Assembly: GCF_032854445.1 (NCBI RefSeq)
Contig: NW_027018027.1
Location: forward strand, 49,310-113,309
Direction of reading: 5' to 3'
Length of the DNA stretch: 64,000 nucleotides
DNA from: Liolophura sinensis
Taxonomy: Eukaryota; Mollusca; Polyplacophora; Chitonida; Chitonidae
How positions within the stretch are numbered: the stretch's first letter is position 1; every line of letters starts with the position of its first letter. Of this stretch, positions 1-9,307 are shown in pieces. The position numbers were made by a program, and so were the translations under genes. The notes under the pieces are model-generated. The model was not told where the DNA came from, ran no database searches, and saw nothing but the letters and a program-made list of their open reading frames with translations.

Positions 1-423
1 TTTTTACAGCAGACTGTATCAAGTACCTTTTGTTTTTTATGTACACATGGTGTGGTTTTTCTACACGTAGATAAAGACATTGAGATTGTCTTGGACTTAG
101 AAGTAAGACAATTGCTGGGTGAGTTAAATGGGCTTAGCCCAAACATTTGAGGTCTTCTGGGCTACCGAAGGGCACATAACTTATAGTCAAAAGTTGAATA
201 TAGTAATGACCAGTCGCGATTGTACAGAGTACAGTGTAGCCGATTTCAATTAACAAAAAGACCAGGCAAAAATGCAAAAGTGGAAAAACTGTTTCAGTGT
301 TGCTGGTAAGAGGCTATTCCGACGTATTTTGTGACGAAAACTCGAATGGTGCAAACCGCGTTGCTCTCCGACCAATACTTTTGGCTGTAGCGACAATTGA
401 ATGATCATTGATGTCATAATCAC
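1..423. repeat. Partial monomer at left edge
   Basis: The window opens inside a monomer, about 125 bases after where its marker GTG would be, at the TTTTTACAGCAG acceptor-like motif. It keeps the AATGGG-CTTAGCCC class ending and shares the changes CTGTTTCAGTGTTGCTGG with the monomer five units downstream (around 3030). It carries a private reading of ACACATGG where other monomers have ACAAATGG. The array therefore continues to the left of the window. Confidence 0.9.
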
Positions 424-426
424 GTG
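419..426. promoter_or_regulatory. CACGTG box (E-box / CDEI-like), one per monomer
   Basis: ATCACGTG stands at the same phase in nearly every monomer. CACGTG is the palindromic E-box bound by basic helix-loop-helix proteins, and RTCACRTG is the yeast CDEI element bound by Cbf1; both are established motifs. Just upstream are ATGATCAT (palindrome) and TGATGTCA, one base from a CRE. The box is lost by one base (AATAACGTG) in the related monomers at 7661, 13099 and 15843. Binding by any protein here is inference from the motif alone; a shared ancestor would conserve the motif without selection. Confidence 0.35.
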
Positions 427-598
427 CCCAGCAACGGCTCTTACTCCATGGAAACCAGGGAAATTTGCAATTTTTCAACAGTTGCCGATGCCTGGCTCAA
501 TTCCGCTTCCTTTGGCACCTTATTAATGTGGGTCTATGGTCAGTTGTACTTTTTACAGCAGACTGTATCAAGTACCTTGTGTTTTTTATGTACAAATG

Positions 599-615
599 GT
601 GTGGTTTTTCTACAC
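599..615. other. Short hairpin with T5 loop, one per monomer
   Basis: GTGTGG and CTACAC flank five T's. As RNA this forms a six-pair stem with one G-U pair and a U5 loop; as DNA only the outer four pairs are perfect. It is present in nearly all monomers. It is altered where ACACG becomes ACAAG (many region II B monomers, e.g. 23528, 26243, 31731), in the AAAAG monomers (50884, 54725, 56371), and where GTGTTG replaces GTGTGG in region III. No function is known to me. Confidence 0.45.
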
Positions 616-633
616 GTAGATAAAGACATTGAG

Positions 634-661
634 ATTGTCTTGGACTTAGAAGTAAGACAAT
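634..661. other. Inverted repeat with 8-bp perfect arms, one per monomer
   Basis: ATTGTCTT (634-641) is the reverse complement of AAGACAAT (654-661), separated by 12 bases. This is the longest perfect inverted repeat I see in the monomer. The arms are kept in nearly all monomers; exceptions are 51433, 55275 and 56920 (ATTTTCTT), 2620 (AAGATAAT) and the AAGACAACT monomers (25146, 33350, 39357, 44297). A cruciform or RNA stem is possible. The right arm also supplies the AAGAC used at the 4650-4654 recombination junction. Confidence 0.5.
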
Positions 662-677
662 TGCTGGGTGAGTTAAA

Positions 678-690
678 TGGGCTTAGCCCA
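678..690. other. Inverted repeat TGGGCT/AGCCCA (A and region I monomers)
   Basis: Six-base perfect arms surround a single T. It is present in region I, in A-class and in most region III monomers. B-class monomers replace this stretch with TGCGCCTAGAGAA, which abolishes the symmetry, so the array alternates between monomers with and without it. Minor losses occur with AGCAG (21882, 30085, 36094), AGCCGA (6014, 12001) and TTGGC (60213, 63505). Confidence 0.5.
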
Positions 691-3600
691 AACTTTTGAG
701 GTCTTCTGGGCTACCGAAGGGCACATAACTTATAGTCAAAAGTTGAATATAGTAATGACCAGTCGCGATGGTACATAGTACAATGTAGCCGATCTCAATT
801 AACAAAAAGACCAGGCAAAAATGCAAAAGTGGAAAAACTGTTCCAGTGCTGCTGGTGAGAGGCTAATCCGACGTATTTTGTGACGAGAAATCCAATGGTG
901 CAAACCGCGTTGCTCTCCGACCAATACTTTTGGCTGTAGCGACAATTGAATGATCATTGATGTCATAATCACGTGCCCAGCAACGGCTCTTACTCCATGG
1001 AAACCAGGGAAATTTGCAATTTTTCAACAGTTGCCGATGCCTGGCTCAATTCCGCTTCTTTTGGCACCTTATTAATGTGGGCCTGTGGTCAGTTGTACTT
1101 TTTACAGCAGACTGTATCAAGTACCTTGTGTTTTTTATGTACAAATGGTGTGGTTTTTCTACACGTAGATAAAGACATTGAGATTGTCTTGGACTTAGAA
1201 GTAAGACAATTGCTGGGTGAGTTAAATGGGCTTAGCCCAAACATTTGAGGTCTTCTGGGCTACCGAAGGGCACATAACTTATAGTCAAAAGTTAAATATA
1301 GTAATGACCAGTGGCGGTGGTACATAGTACAGTGTAGCCGATTTCAATTAACAAAAAGAACAGGCAAAAATGCAAAAGTGGAAAAACTGTTCCAGTGCTG
1401 CTGGTAAGAGGCTAATCCGACGTATTTTGTGACGAGAAATCGAATAGTGCAAACCGCGTTGCTCTCCGACCAATACTTTTGGCTGTAGCGACAATTGAAT
1501 GATCATTGATGTCATAATCACGTGCCCAGCAACGGCTCTTACTCCATGGAAACCAGGGAAATTTGCAATTTTTCAACAGTTGCCGATGCCTGGCTCAATT
1601 CCGCTTCTTTTGGCACCTTATTAATGTGGGTCTGTGGTCAGTTGTACTTTTTACAGCAGACTGTATCAAGTACCTTGTGTTTTTTATGTACAAATGGTGT
1701 GGTTTTTCTACACGTAGATAAAGACATTGAGATTGTCTTGGACTTAGAAGTAAGACAATTGCTGGGTGAGTTAAATGGGCTTAGCCAAAAGATTTGACGT
1801 CATCTGGGCTACCGAAGGGCACATAACTTATAGTCAAAAGTTGAATATAGTAATGACCAGTCGCGATGGTACATAGTACAGTGTAGCCGATTTCAATTAA
1901 CAAAAAGACCAGGCAAAAATGCAAAAGTGGAAAAGCTGTTCCATTGCTGCTGGTAAGAGGCTAATCCGACGTATTTTGTGACGAGAAATCGAATGAAGCA
2001 AACCGCGTTGCTCTCCGACCAATACTTTTGGCTGTAGCGACAATTGAATGATCATTGATGTCATAATCACGTGCCCAGCAACGCCTCTCACTCCATGGAA
2101 ACCAGGGAAATTTGCAATTTTTCAACAGTTGCCGATGCCTGGCTCAATTCCGCTTCTTTTGGCACCTTATTAATGTGGGTCTGTGGTCAGTTGTACTTTT
2201 TACAGCAGACTGTATCAAGTACCTTGTGTTTTTTATGTACAAATGGTGTGGTTTTTCTACACGTAGATAAAGACATTGAGATTGTCTTGGACTTAGAAGT
2301 AAGACAATTGCTGGGTGAGTTAAATGGGCTTAGCCCAAACATTTGACGTCTTCTGGGCTACCGAAGGGCACATAACTTATAGTCAAAAGTTGAATATAGT
2401 AATAACCAGTCGCGATGGTACATAGTACAATGTAGCCGATTTCAATTAACAAAAAGACCAGGCAAAAATGCAAAAGTGGAAAAACTGTTCCAGTGTTGCT
2501 GGTAAGAGGCTAATCCGACGTATTTTGTGACGAGAAATCGAATGGTGCAAACCGCGTTGCTCTCCGACCAATACTTTTGGCTGTAGCGACAATTGAATTA
2601 TCATTGATGTCATAATCACGTGCCCAGCAACGGCTCTTACTCCATGGAAACCAGGGAAATTTGCAATTTTTCAACAGTTGCCGATGCCTGGCTCAATTCC
2701 GCTTCCTTTGGCACCTTATTAATGTGGGTCTGTGGTCAGTTGTACTTTTTACAGCAGACTGTATCAAGTACCTTGTGTTTTTTATGTACAAATGGTGTGG
2801 TTTTTCTACACGTAGATAAAGACATTGGGATTGTCTTGGACTTAGAAGTAAGATAATTGCTGGGTGAGTTAAATGGGCTTAGCCCAAACATTTGAGGTCT
2901 TCTGGGCTACCGAAGGGCACATAACTTATAGTCAAAAGTTGAATATAGTAATGACCAGTCGCGATGGTACATAGTACAGTGTAGCCGATTTCAATTAACA
3001 AAAAGACCAGGCAAAAATGCAAAAGTGGAAAAACTGTTTCAGTGTTGCTGGTAAGAGGCTAATCCGACGTATTTTGCGACGAGAAATCCAATGGTGCAAA
3101 CCGCGTTGCTCTCCGACCAATACTTTTGGCTGTAGCGACAATTGAATGATCATTGATGTCATAATCACGTGCCCAGCAACGGCTCTTACTCCATGGAAAC
3201 CAGGGAAATTTGCAATTTTTCAACAGTTGCCGATGCCTGGCTCAATTCCGCTTCCTTTGGCACCTTATTAATGTGGGTCTATGGTCAGTTGTACTTTTTA
3301 CAGCAGACTGTATCAAGTACCTTGTGTTTTTTATGTACAAATGGTCTGGTTTTTCTACACGTAGATAAAGACATTGAGATTGTCTTGGACTTAGAAGTAA
3401 GACAATTGCTGGGTGAGTTAAATGGGCTTAGCCCAAACATTTGAGGTCTTCTGGGCTACCGAAGGGCACATAACTTATAGTCAAAAGTTGAATATAGTAA
3501 TGACCAGTCGCGATGGTACATAGTACAATGTAGCCGATCTCAATTAACAAAAAGACCAGGCAAAAATGCAAAAGTGGAAAAACTGTTCCAGTGCTGCTGG

Positions 3601-4266
3601 TGAGAGGCTAATCCGACGTATTTTGTGACGAGAAATCCAATGGTGCAAACCGCGTTGCTCTCCGACCAATACTTTTGGCTGTAGCGACAATTGAATGATC
3701 ATTGATGTCATAATCACGTGCCCAGCAACGGCTCTTACTCCATGGAAACCAGGGAAATTTGCAATTTTTCAACAGTTGCCGATGCCTGGCTCAATTCCGC
3801 TTCTTTTGGCACCTTATTAATGTGGGCCTGTGGTCAGTTGTACTTTTTACAGCAGACTGTATCAAGTACCTTGTGTTTTTTATGTACAAATGGTGTGGTT
3901 TTTCTACACGTAGATAAAGACATTGAGATTGTCTTGGACTTAGAAGTAAGACAATTGCTGGGTGAGTTAAATGGGCTTAGCCCAAACATTTGAGGTCTTC
4001 TGGGCTACCGAAGGGCACATAACTTATAGTCAAAAGTTAAATATAGTAATGACCAGTGGCGGTGGTACATAGTACAGTGTAGCCGATTTCAATTAACAAA
4101 AAGAACAGGCAAAAATGCAAAAGTGGAAAAACTGTTCCAGTGCTGCTGGTAAGAGGCTAATCCGACGTATTTTGTGACGAGAAATCGAATAGTGCAAACC
4201 GCGTTGCTCTCCAACCAATACTTTTGGCTGTAGCGACAATTGAATGATCATTGATGTCATAATCAC

Positions 4267-4916
4267 GTGCCCAGCAACGCCTCTCACTCCATGGAAACCA
4301 AGGAAATTTGCAATTTTTCAACAGTTGCCGATGCCTAGCTCAATTCCGCTTCTTTTGGCACCTTATTAATGTGGGTCTGTGGTCAGTTGTACTTTTTACA
4401 GCAGACTGTATCAAGTACCTTTTGTTTTTTATGTACAAATGGTGTGGTTTTTCTACACGTAGATAAAGACATTGAGATTGTCTTGGAGTTAGAAGTAAGA
4501 CAATTGCTGGGTGAGTTAAATGGGCTTAGCCCAAACATTTGAGGTCTTCTGGGCTACCGAAGGGCACATAACTTATAGTCAAAAGTTGAATATAGTAATG
4601 ACCAGTCGCGATGGTACATAGTACAATGTAGCCGATTTCAATTAACAAAAAGACAATTGCTGTGTGAGTTAAATGGGCTTAGCCCAAACATTTGAGGTCT
4701 TCTGGGCTACCGAAGGGCACATAACTTATAGTCAAAAGTTGAATATAGTAATGACCAGTCGCGATGGTACATAGTACAATGTAGCCGATCTCAATTAACA
4801 AAAAGACCAGGCAAAAATGCAAAAGTGGAAAAACTGTTCCAGTGCTGCTGGTGAGAGGCTAATCCGACGTCTTCTGGCTGTAGCGACAATTGAATGATCA
4901 TTGATGTCTTAATCAC
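4267..4916. repeat. Aberrant 650-bp monomer with a partial duplication
   Basis: This interval is 101 bp longer than normal: a 153-bp segment (4502-4654) is present again at 4655-4807, and 52 bp are missing near 4871. The duplication junction lies in AAGAC (4650-4654), shared by AAAAAGACCAGG and GTAAGACAATTG, a five-base microhomology. The second copy is not identical to the first: it has TGTGTGAG, GATCTC and later GCTGGTGAGAGG, the last two matching the monomer group at 424/3169. It was therefore probably joined from another monomer, not made by simple local slippage. The open frame is also broken here by TGG to TAG at 4336-4338. Confidence 0.85.
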
Positions 4917-7900
4917 GTGCCCAGCAACGGCTCTTACTCCATGGAAACCAGGGAAATTTGCAATTTTTCAACAGTTGCCGATGCCTGGCTCAATTCCGCT
5001 TCTTTTGGCACCTTATTAATGTGGGCCTGTGGTCAGTTGTACTTTTTACAGCAGACTGTATCAAGTACCTTGTGTTTTTTATGTACAAATGGTGTGGTTT
5101 TTCTACACGTAGATAAAGACATTGAGATTGTCTTGGACTTAGAAGTAAGACAATTGCTGGGTGAGTTAAATGGGCTTAGCCCAAACATTTGAGGTCTTCT
5201 GGGCTACCGAAGGGCACATAACTTATAGTCAAAAGTTGAATATAGTAATGACCAGTCGCGATGGTACATAGTACAGTGTAGCCGATTTCAATTAACAAAA
5301 AGACCAGACAAAAATGCAAAAGTGGAAAAACTGTTCCAGTGCTGCTGGTAAGAGGCTAATCCGACGTATTTTGTGACGAGAAATTGAATGGTGCAAACCG
5401 CGTTGCTCTCCGACCAATACTTTTGGCTGTAGCGACAATTGAATGATCATTGATGTCATAATCACGTGCCCAGCAACGGCTCTTACTCCATGGAAACCAG
5501 GGAAATTTGCAATTTTTCAACAGTTGCCGATGCCTGGCTCAATTCCGCATCTTTTGGCACCTTATTAATGTGGGTCTGTGGTCAGTTGTACTTTTTACAG
5601 CAGACTGTATCAAGTACCTTGTGTTTTTATGTACAAATGGTGTGGTTTTTCTACACGTAGATAAAGACATTGAGATTGTCTTGGACTTAGAAGTAAGACA
5701 ATTGCTGGGTGAGTTAAATGGGCTTAGCCAAAAGATTTGACGTCATCTGGGCTACCGAAGGGCACATAACTTATAGTCAAAAGTTGAATATAGTAATGAC
5801 CAGTCGCGATGGTACATAGTACAGTGTAGCCGATTTCAATTAACAAAAAGACCAGGCAAAAATGCAAAAGTGGAAAAACTGTTCCAGTGCTGCTGGTAAG
5901 AGGCTATTCCGACGTATTTTGTGACGAGAAATCGAATGGTGCAAACCGCGTTGCTCTCCGACCAATACGTTTGGCTGTAGCGACAATTCAATGATCATTG
6001 ATGTCATAATCACGTGCCCAGCAACGGCTCTTACTCCATGGAAACCAGGGAAATTTGCAATTTTTCAACAGTTGCCGATGCCTGGCTCAATTCCGATTCT
6101 TTTGGCACCTTATTAATGTGGGTCTGTGGTCAGTTGTACTTTTTACAGCAGACTGTATCAAGTACCTTTTGTTTTTTATGTACAAATGGTGTGGTTTTTC
6201 TACACGTAGATAAAGACATTGAGATTGTCTTGGACTTAGAAGTAAGACAATTGCTGGGTGAGTTAAATGGGCTTAGCCGAAACATTTGACGTTCTCTGGG
6301 CTACCGAAGGGCACATAACTTATAGTCAAAAGTTAAATATAGTAATGACCAGTCGCGATTGTACATAGTACAGTGTAGCCGATTTCAATTAACAAAAAGA
6401 CCAGGCAAAAATGCAAAAGTGGATAAACTGTTCCAGTGCTGCTGATAAGAGGCTAATCCGACGTATTTTGTGACGAGAAATCGAATGGTGCAAACCGCGT
6501 TGCTCTCCGACCAATACGTTTGGCTGTAGCGACAATTGAATGATCATTGATGTCATAATCACGTGCCCAGCAACGGCTCTTACTCCATGGAAACCTGGGA
6601 AATTTGCAATTTTTCAACAGTTGCCGATGCCTGGCTCCATTCCGATTCTTTTGGCACCTTATTAATGTGGGTCTGTGGTCAGTTGTACTTTTTACAGCAG
6701 ACTGTATCAAGTACCTTTTGTTTTTTATGTACAAATGGTGTGGTTTTTCTACACGTAGATAAAGACATTGAGATTGTCTTGGACTTAGAAGTAAGACAAT
6801 TGCTGGGTGAGTTAAATGGGCTTAGCCCAAACATTTGACGTTCTCTGGGCTACCGAAGGGCACATAACTTATAGCCAAAAGTTAAATATAGTAATGACCA
6901 GTCGCGATGGTACATAGTACAGTATAGCCGATTTCAATTAACAAAAAGACCAGGCAAAAATGCAAAAGTGGAAAAAGTGTTCCAGTGCTGCTGGTAAAAA
7001 ACTAATCCTACGTATTTTGTGACGAAAAATCGAATAGTGCAAACCGCGTTGCTCTCCGACCAATACTTTTGGCTGTAGCGACAATTGAATGATCATTGAT
7101 GTCATAATCACGTGCCCAGCAACGGCTCTTACTCCATGGAAACCAGGGAAATTTGCAATTTTTCAACAGTTGCCGATGCCTGGCTCAATTCCGCTTCTTT
7201 TGGCACCTTATTAATGTGGGTCTGTGGTCAGTTGTACTTTTTACAGCAGACTGTATCAAGTACCTTGTGTTTTTTATGTACAAATGGTGTGGTTTTTCTA
7301 CACGTAGATAAAGACATTGAGATTGTCTTGGACTTAGAAGTAAGACAATTGCTGGGTGAGTTAAATGGGCTTATCCCTAACATTTGAGGTCTTCTGGGCT
7401 ACCGAAGGGCACATAACTTATAGTCAAAAGTTGAATATAGTAATGACCAGTCGCGATGGTACATAGTACAGTGTAGCCGATTTCAATTAACAAAAAGACC
7501 AGGCAAAAATGCAAAAGTCGAAAAACTGTTCCAGTGCTGCTGGTAAGAGGCTAATCCGACGTATTTTGTGACGAGAAATCGAATGGTGCAAACCGCGTTG
7601 CTCTCCGACCAATACTTTTGGCTGTAGCGACAATTGAATGATCATTGATGTCATAATAACGTGCCCAGCAACGGCTCTTACTCCATGGAAACCTGGGAAA
7701 TTTGCAATTTTTCAACAGTTGCCGATGCCTGGCTCAATTCCGATTCTTTTGGCACCTTATTAATGTGGGTCTGTGGTCAGTTGTACTTTTTACAGCAGAC
7801 TGTATCAAGTACCTTGTGTTTTTTATGTACAAATGGTGTGGTTTTTCTACACGTAGATAAAGACATTGAGATTGTCTTGGACTTAGAAGTAAGACAATTG

Positions 7901-9307
7901 CTGGGTGAGTTAAATGGGCTTAGCCCAAAGATTTGACGTATTCTTGGCTACCGAAGGGCACATAACTTATAGTCAAAAGTTGAATATAGTAATGACCAGT
8001 CGCGATGGTACATAGTACAGTGTAGCCGGTTTCAATTAACAAAAAGACCAGGCAAAAATGCAAAAGTGGAAAAACTGTTCCAGTGCTGCTGGTAAGAGGC
8101 TAATCCGACGTATTTTGTGACGAGAAATCGAATGGTGCAAACCGCGTTGCTCTCCGACCAATACGTTTGGCTGTAGCGACAATTGAATGATCATTGATGT
8201 CATAATCACGTGCCCAGCAACGGCTCTTACTCTATGGAAACCAGGGAAATTTGCAATTTTTCAACAGTTGCCGATGCCTGGCTCAATTCCGCTTCTTTTG
8301 GCACCTTATTAATGTGGGTCTGTGGTCAGTTGTACTTTTTACAGCAGACTGTATCAAGTACCTTTTGTTTTTTATGTACAAATGGTGTGGTTTTTCTACA
8401 CGTAGATAAAGACATTGAGATTGTCTTGGACTTAGAAGTAAGACAATTGCTAGGTGAGTTAAATGGGCTTAGCCCAAACATTTGACGTTCTCTGGGCTAC
8501 CGAAGGGCACATAACTTATAGTCAAAAGTTGAATATAGTAATGACCAGTCGCGATGGTACATAGTACAGTGTAGCCGATTTCAATTAACAAAAAGACCAG
8601 GCAAAAATGCAAAAGTGGAAAAACTGTTCCAGTGCTGCTGGTAAAAAACTAATCCTACGTATTTTGTGACGAAAAATCGAATAGTGCAAACCGCGTTGCT
8701 CTCCGACCAATACTTTTGGCTGTAGCGACAATTGAATGATCATTGATGTCATAATCACGTGCCCAGCAACGGCTCTTACTCCATGGAAACCAGGGAAATT
8801 TGCAATTTTTCAACAGTTGCCGATGCCTGGCTCCATTCCGCTTCTTTTGGCACCTTATTAATGTGGGTCTGTGGTCAGTTGTACTTTTTACAGCAGACTG
8901 TATCAAGTACCTTGTGTTTTTTATGTACAAATGGTGTGGTTTTTCTACACGTAGATAAAGACATTGAGATTGTCTTCGACTTAGAAGTAAGACAATTGCT
9001 GGGTGAGTTAAATGGGCTCAGCCCAAACATTTGAGGTCTTCTGGGCTACCGAAGGGCACATAACTTATAGTCAAAAGTTGAATATAGTAATGACCAGTCG
9101 CGATGGTACATAGTACAATGTAGCCGATTTCAATTAACAAAAAGACCAGGCAAAAATGCAAAAGTGGAAAAACTGTTCCAGTGCTGCTGGTAAGAAACTA
9201 ATCCTACGTATTTTGTGACGAAAAATCGAATAGTGCAAACCGCGTTGCTCTCCGACCAATACGTTTGGCTGTAGCGACAATTGAATGATCATTGATGTCA
9301 TAATCAC
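4917..9307. repeat. Region I block, copy 1 (eight monomers)
   Basis: The monomers at 4917, 5466, 6014, 6563, 7112, 7661, 8210 and 8759 form an ordered set. Its members are the monomer after the 52-bp deletion; the shortened T tract (5466); two monomers with CCGATTCTTTTGG (6014, 6563); one with TTATCCCTAAC (7112); one with AATAACGTG (7661); one with CTCTATGG and TTGCTAGGTGAG (8210); and one with CTCCATTCCGCTTC (8759). The same order, lacking the 7112 monomer, recurs from 10904. This is the most complete version seen. Confidence 0.8.
5466..6013. repeat. Monomer with shortened T tract (T6 to T5), representative
   Basis: GTGTTTTTTATG reads GTGTTTTTATG, giving a 548-bp interval and a frameshift that splits the open frame into 64- and 77-codon pieces. 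The same lesion is present in the monomers at 11453, 14746, 22431, 25146, 29537, 30634, 33350, 36643, 39357, 44297, 51433, 53628, 55275 and 56920. Its spread at set positions within blocks shows descent by block copying in region II. 55275 and 56920 have also lost a T in TTGTACTTTTACAGC, giving 547 bp. Conversely 54725 has seven T's. Confidence 0.85.

Larger units (their letters stand above)
559..667 (+). other. Cryptic exon: acceptor/donor pair in each monomer
   Basis: TTGTACTTTTTACAG ends at 558, a polypyrimidine-AG acceptor-like site. GTGAGT starts at 668, a donor-like site, leaving a 109-base exon-like interval. A second donor-like GGTAAGA lies near the end of most monomers (GGTGAGA in this one). 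In the monomers at 8210, 13648, 16392 and 18588 the donor reads CTAGGTGAGT, even closer to the AG|GTRAGT consensus. These are matches to general splice consensus only; I have no evidence that the array is transcribed or spliced. Confidence 0.25.
424..699 (+). other. 91-codon GTG-initiated open frame of the monomer, probably non-coding
   Basis: The frame opens with GTG (Pro-Ser-Asn-Gly-Ser-Tyr follows) and ends in TGA. It recurs at the same phase in most monomers because the unit length is a multiple of three. I recognise no domain, signal peptide or motif. Against coding: there is no ATG or clear leader; T-tract frameshifts occur in about 15 monomers and a 29-bp deletion in three; in-frame stops occur in 2620, 4267, 14197 and 58016. 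Many differences between monomers change the residue (Val/Ala, Gly/Asp, Ala/Asp, Thr/Ala). When the TGA is lost the frame runs only 12 codons further, to TAG in AACTTATAG. I treat it as a by-product of the repeat. Confidence 0.7.
424..972. repeat. Representative satellite monomer (549 bp)
   Basis: This is the first complete monomer, phased from the marker GTG. Reading order: CACGTG box at the boundary; a 91-codon open frame (424-699); a polypyrimidine/AG acceptor-like site ending at 558; hairpin GTGTGG-T5-CTACAC (599-615); an 8-bp-stem inverted repeat (634-661); a GTGAGT donor-like site (668-673); inverted repeat TGGGCT/AGCCCA (678-690); the variable segment after the stop; then the AAAAATGCAAAAGTGG tract, a GGTAAGA/GGTGAGA site, and the segment leading to the next CACGTG. 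Comparing monomers by eye, roughly 550-665 is nearly invariant. The segments around 680-705 and 845-905 carry much of the variation. The length 549 equals 3 x 183, so open frames stay in register between monomers, which can be chance. I see no internal subrepeat. Confidence 0.9.
270..4245. repeat. Five-monomer (2,745-bp) duplication in region I
   Basis: Positions about 270-1500 recur at about 3015-4245. Shared private changes are CTGTTTCAGTGTTGC (289 and 3034), TCCGCTTCCTTTGG with GTCTATGG (monomers 424 and 3169), CCGATCTCAATT plus GCTGGTGAGAGG (790-850 and 3535-3605), GAGAAATCCAATGG, and AGTGGCGGTGG with AAAAAGAACAGGC (1310-1360 and 4055-4105). Differences include GTGTGG to GTCTGG at about 3345 and CCGACC to CCAACC at about 4213. 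Similarity ends near the marker at 4267, whose CGCCTCTCACTCC matches the monomer at 2071 instead, placing an exchange point near 4200-4275. Confidence 0.8.

Noticed and set aside
875-905. Possible Pol III B-box on the minus strand (TTCGATTTC, reverse of GAAATCGAATGG) with an A-box-like TGGTCGGAGAG nearby
   Set aside because: Only the TTCGATT core matches, the outer B-box bases are wrong, the A-box match is weak, and many monomers alter the site (for example AAATCCAATGG or AAATTGAATGG). Insufficient for a tRNA or SINE origin.
424-972. Internal 183-bp subrepeat (549 = 3 x 183)
   Set aside because: The three thirds of the monomer show no visible similarity by eye; the divisibility is probably chance.
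6453-6734. Minus-strand open frames of 91-116 codons recurring in many monomers (for example 6453-6734, 17749-18093, 27600-27944)
   Set aside because: They overlap the plus-strand frame, cross the monomer boundary, are absent or broken in most monomers, and start from ATGs made by local variants. They show no recognisable domain and behave as shadows of the repeat.
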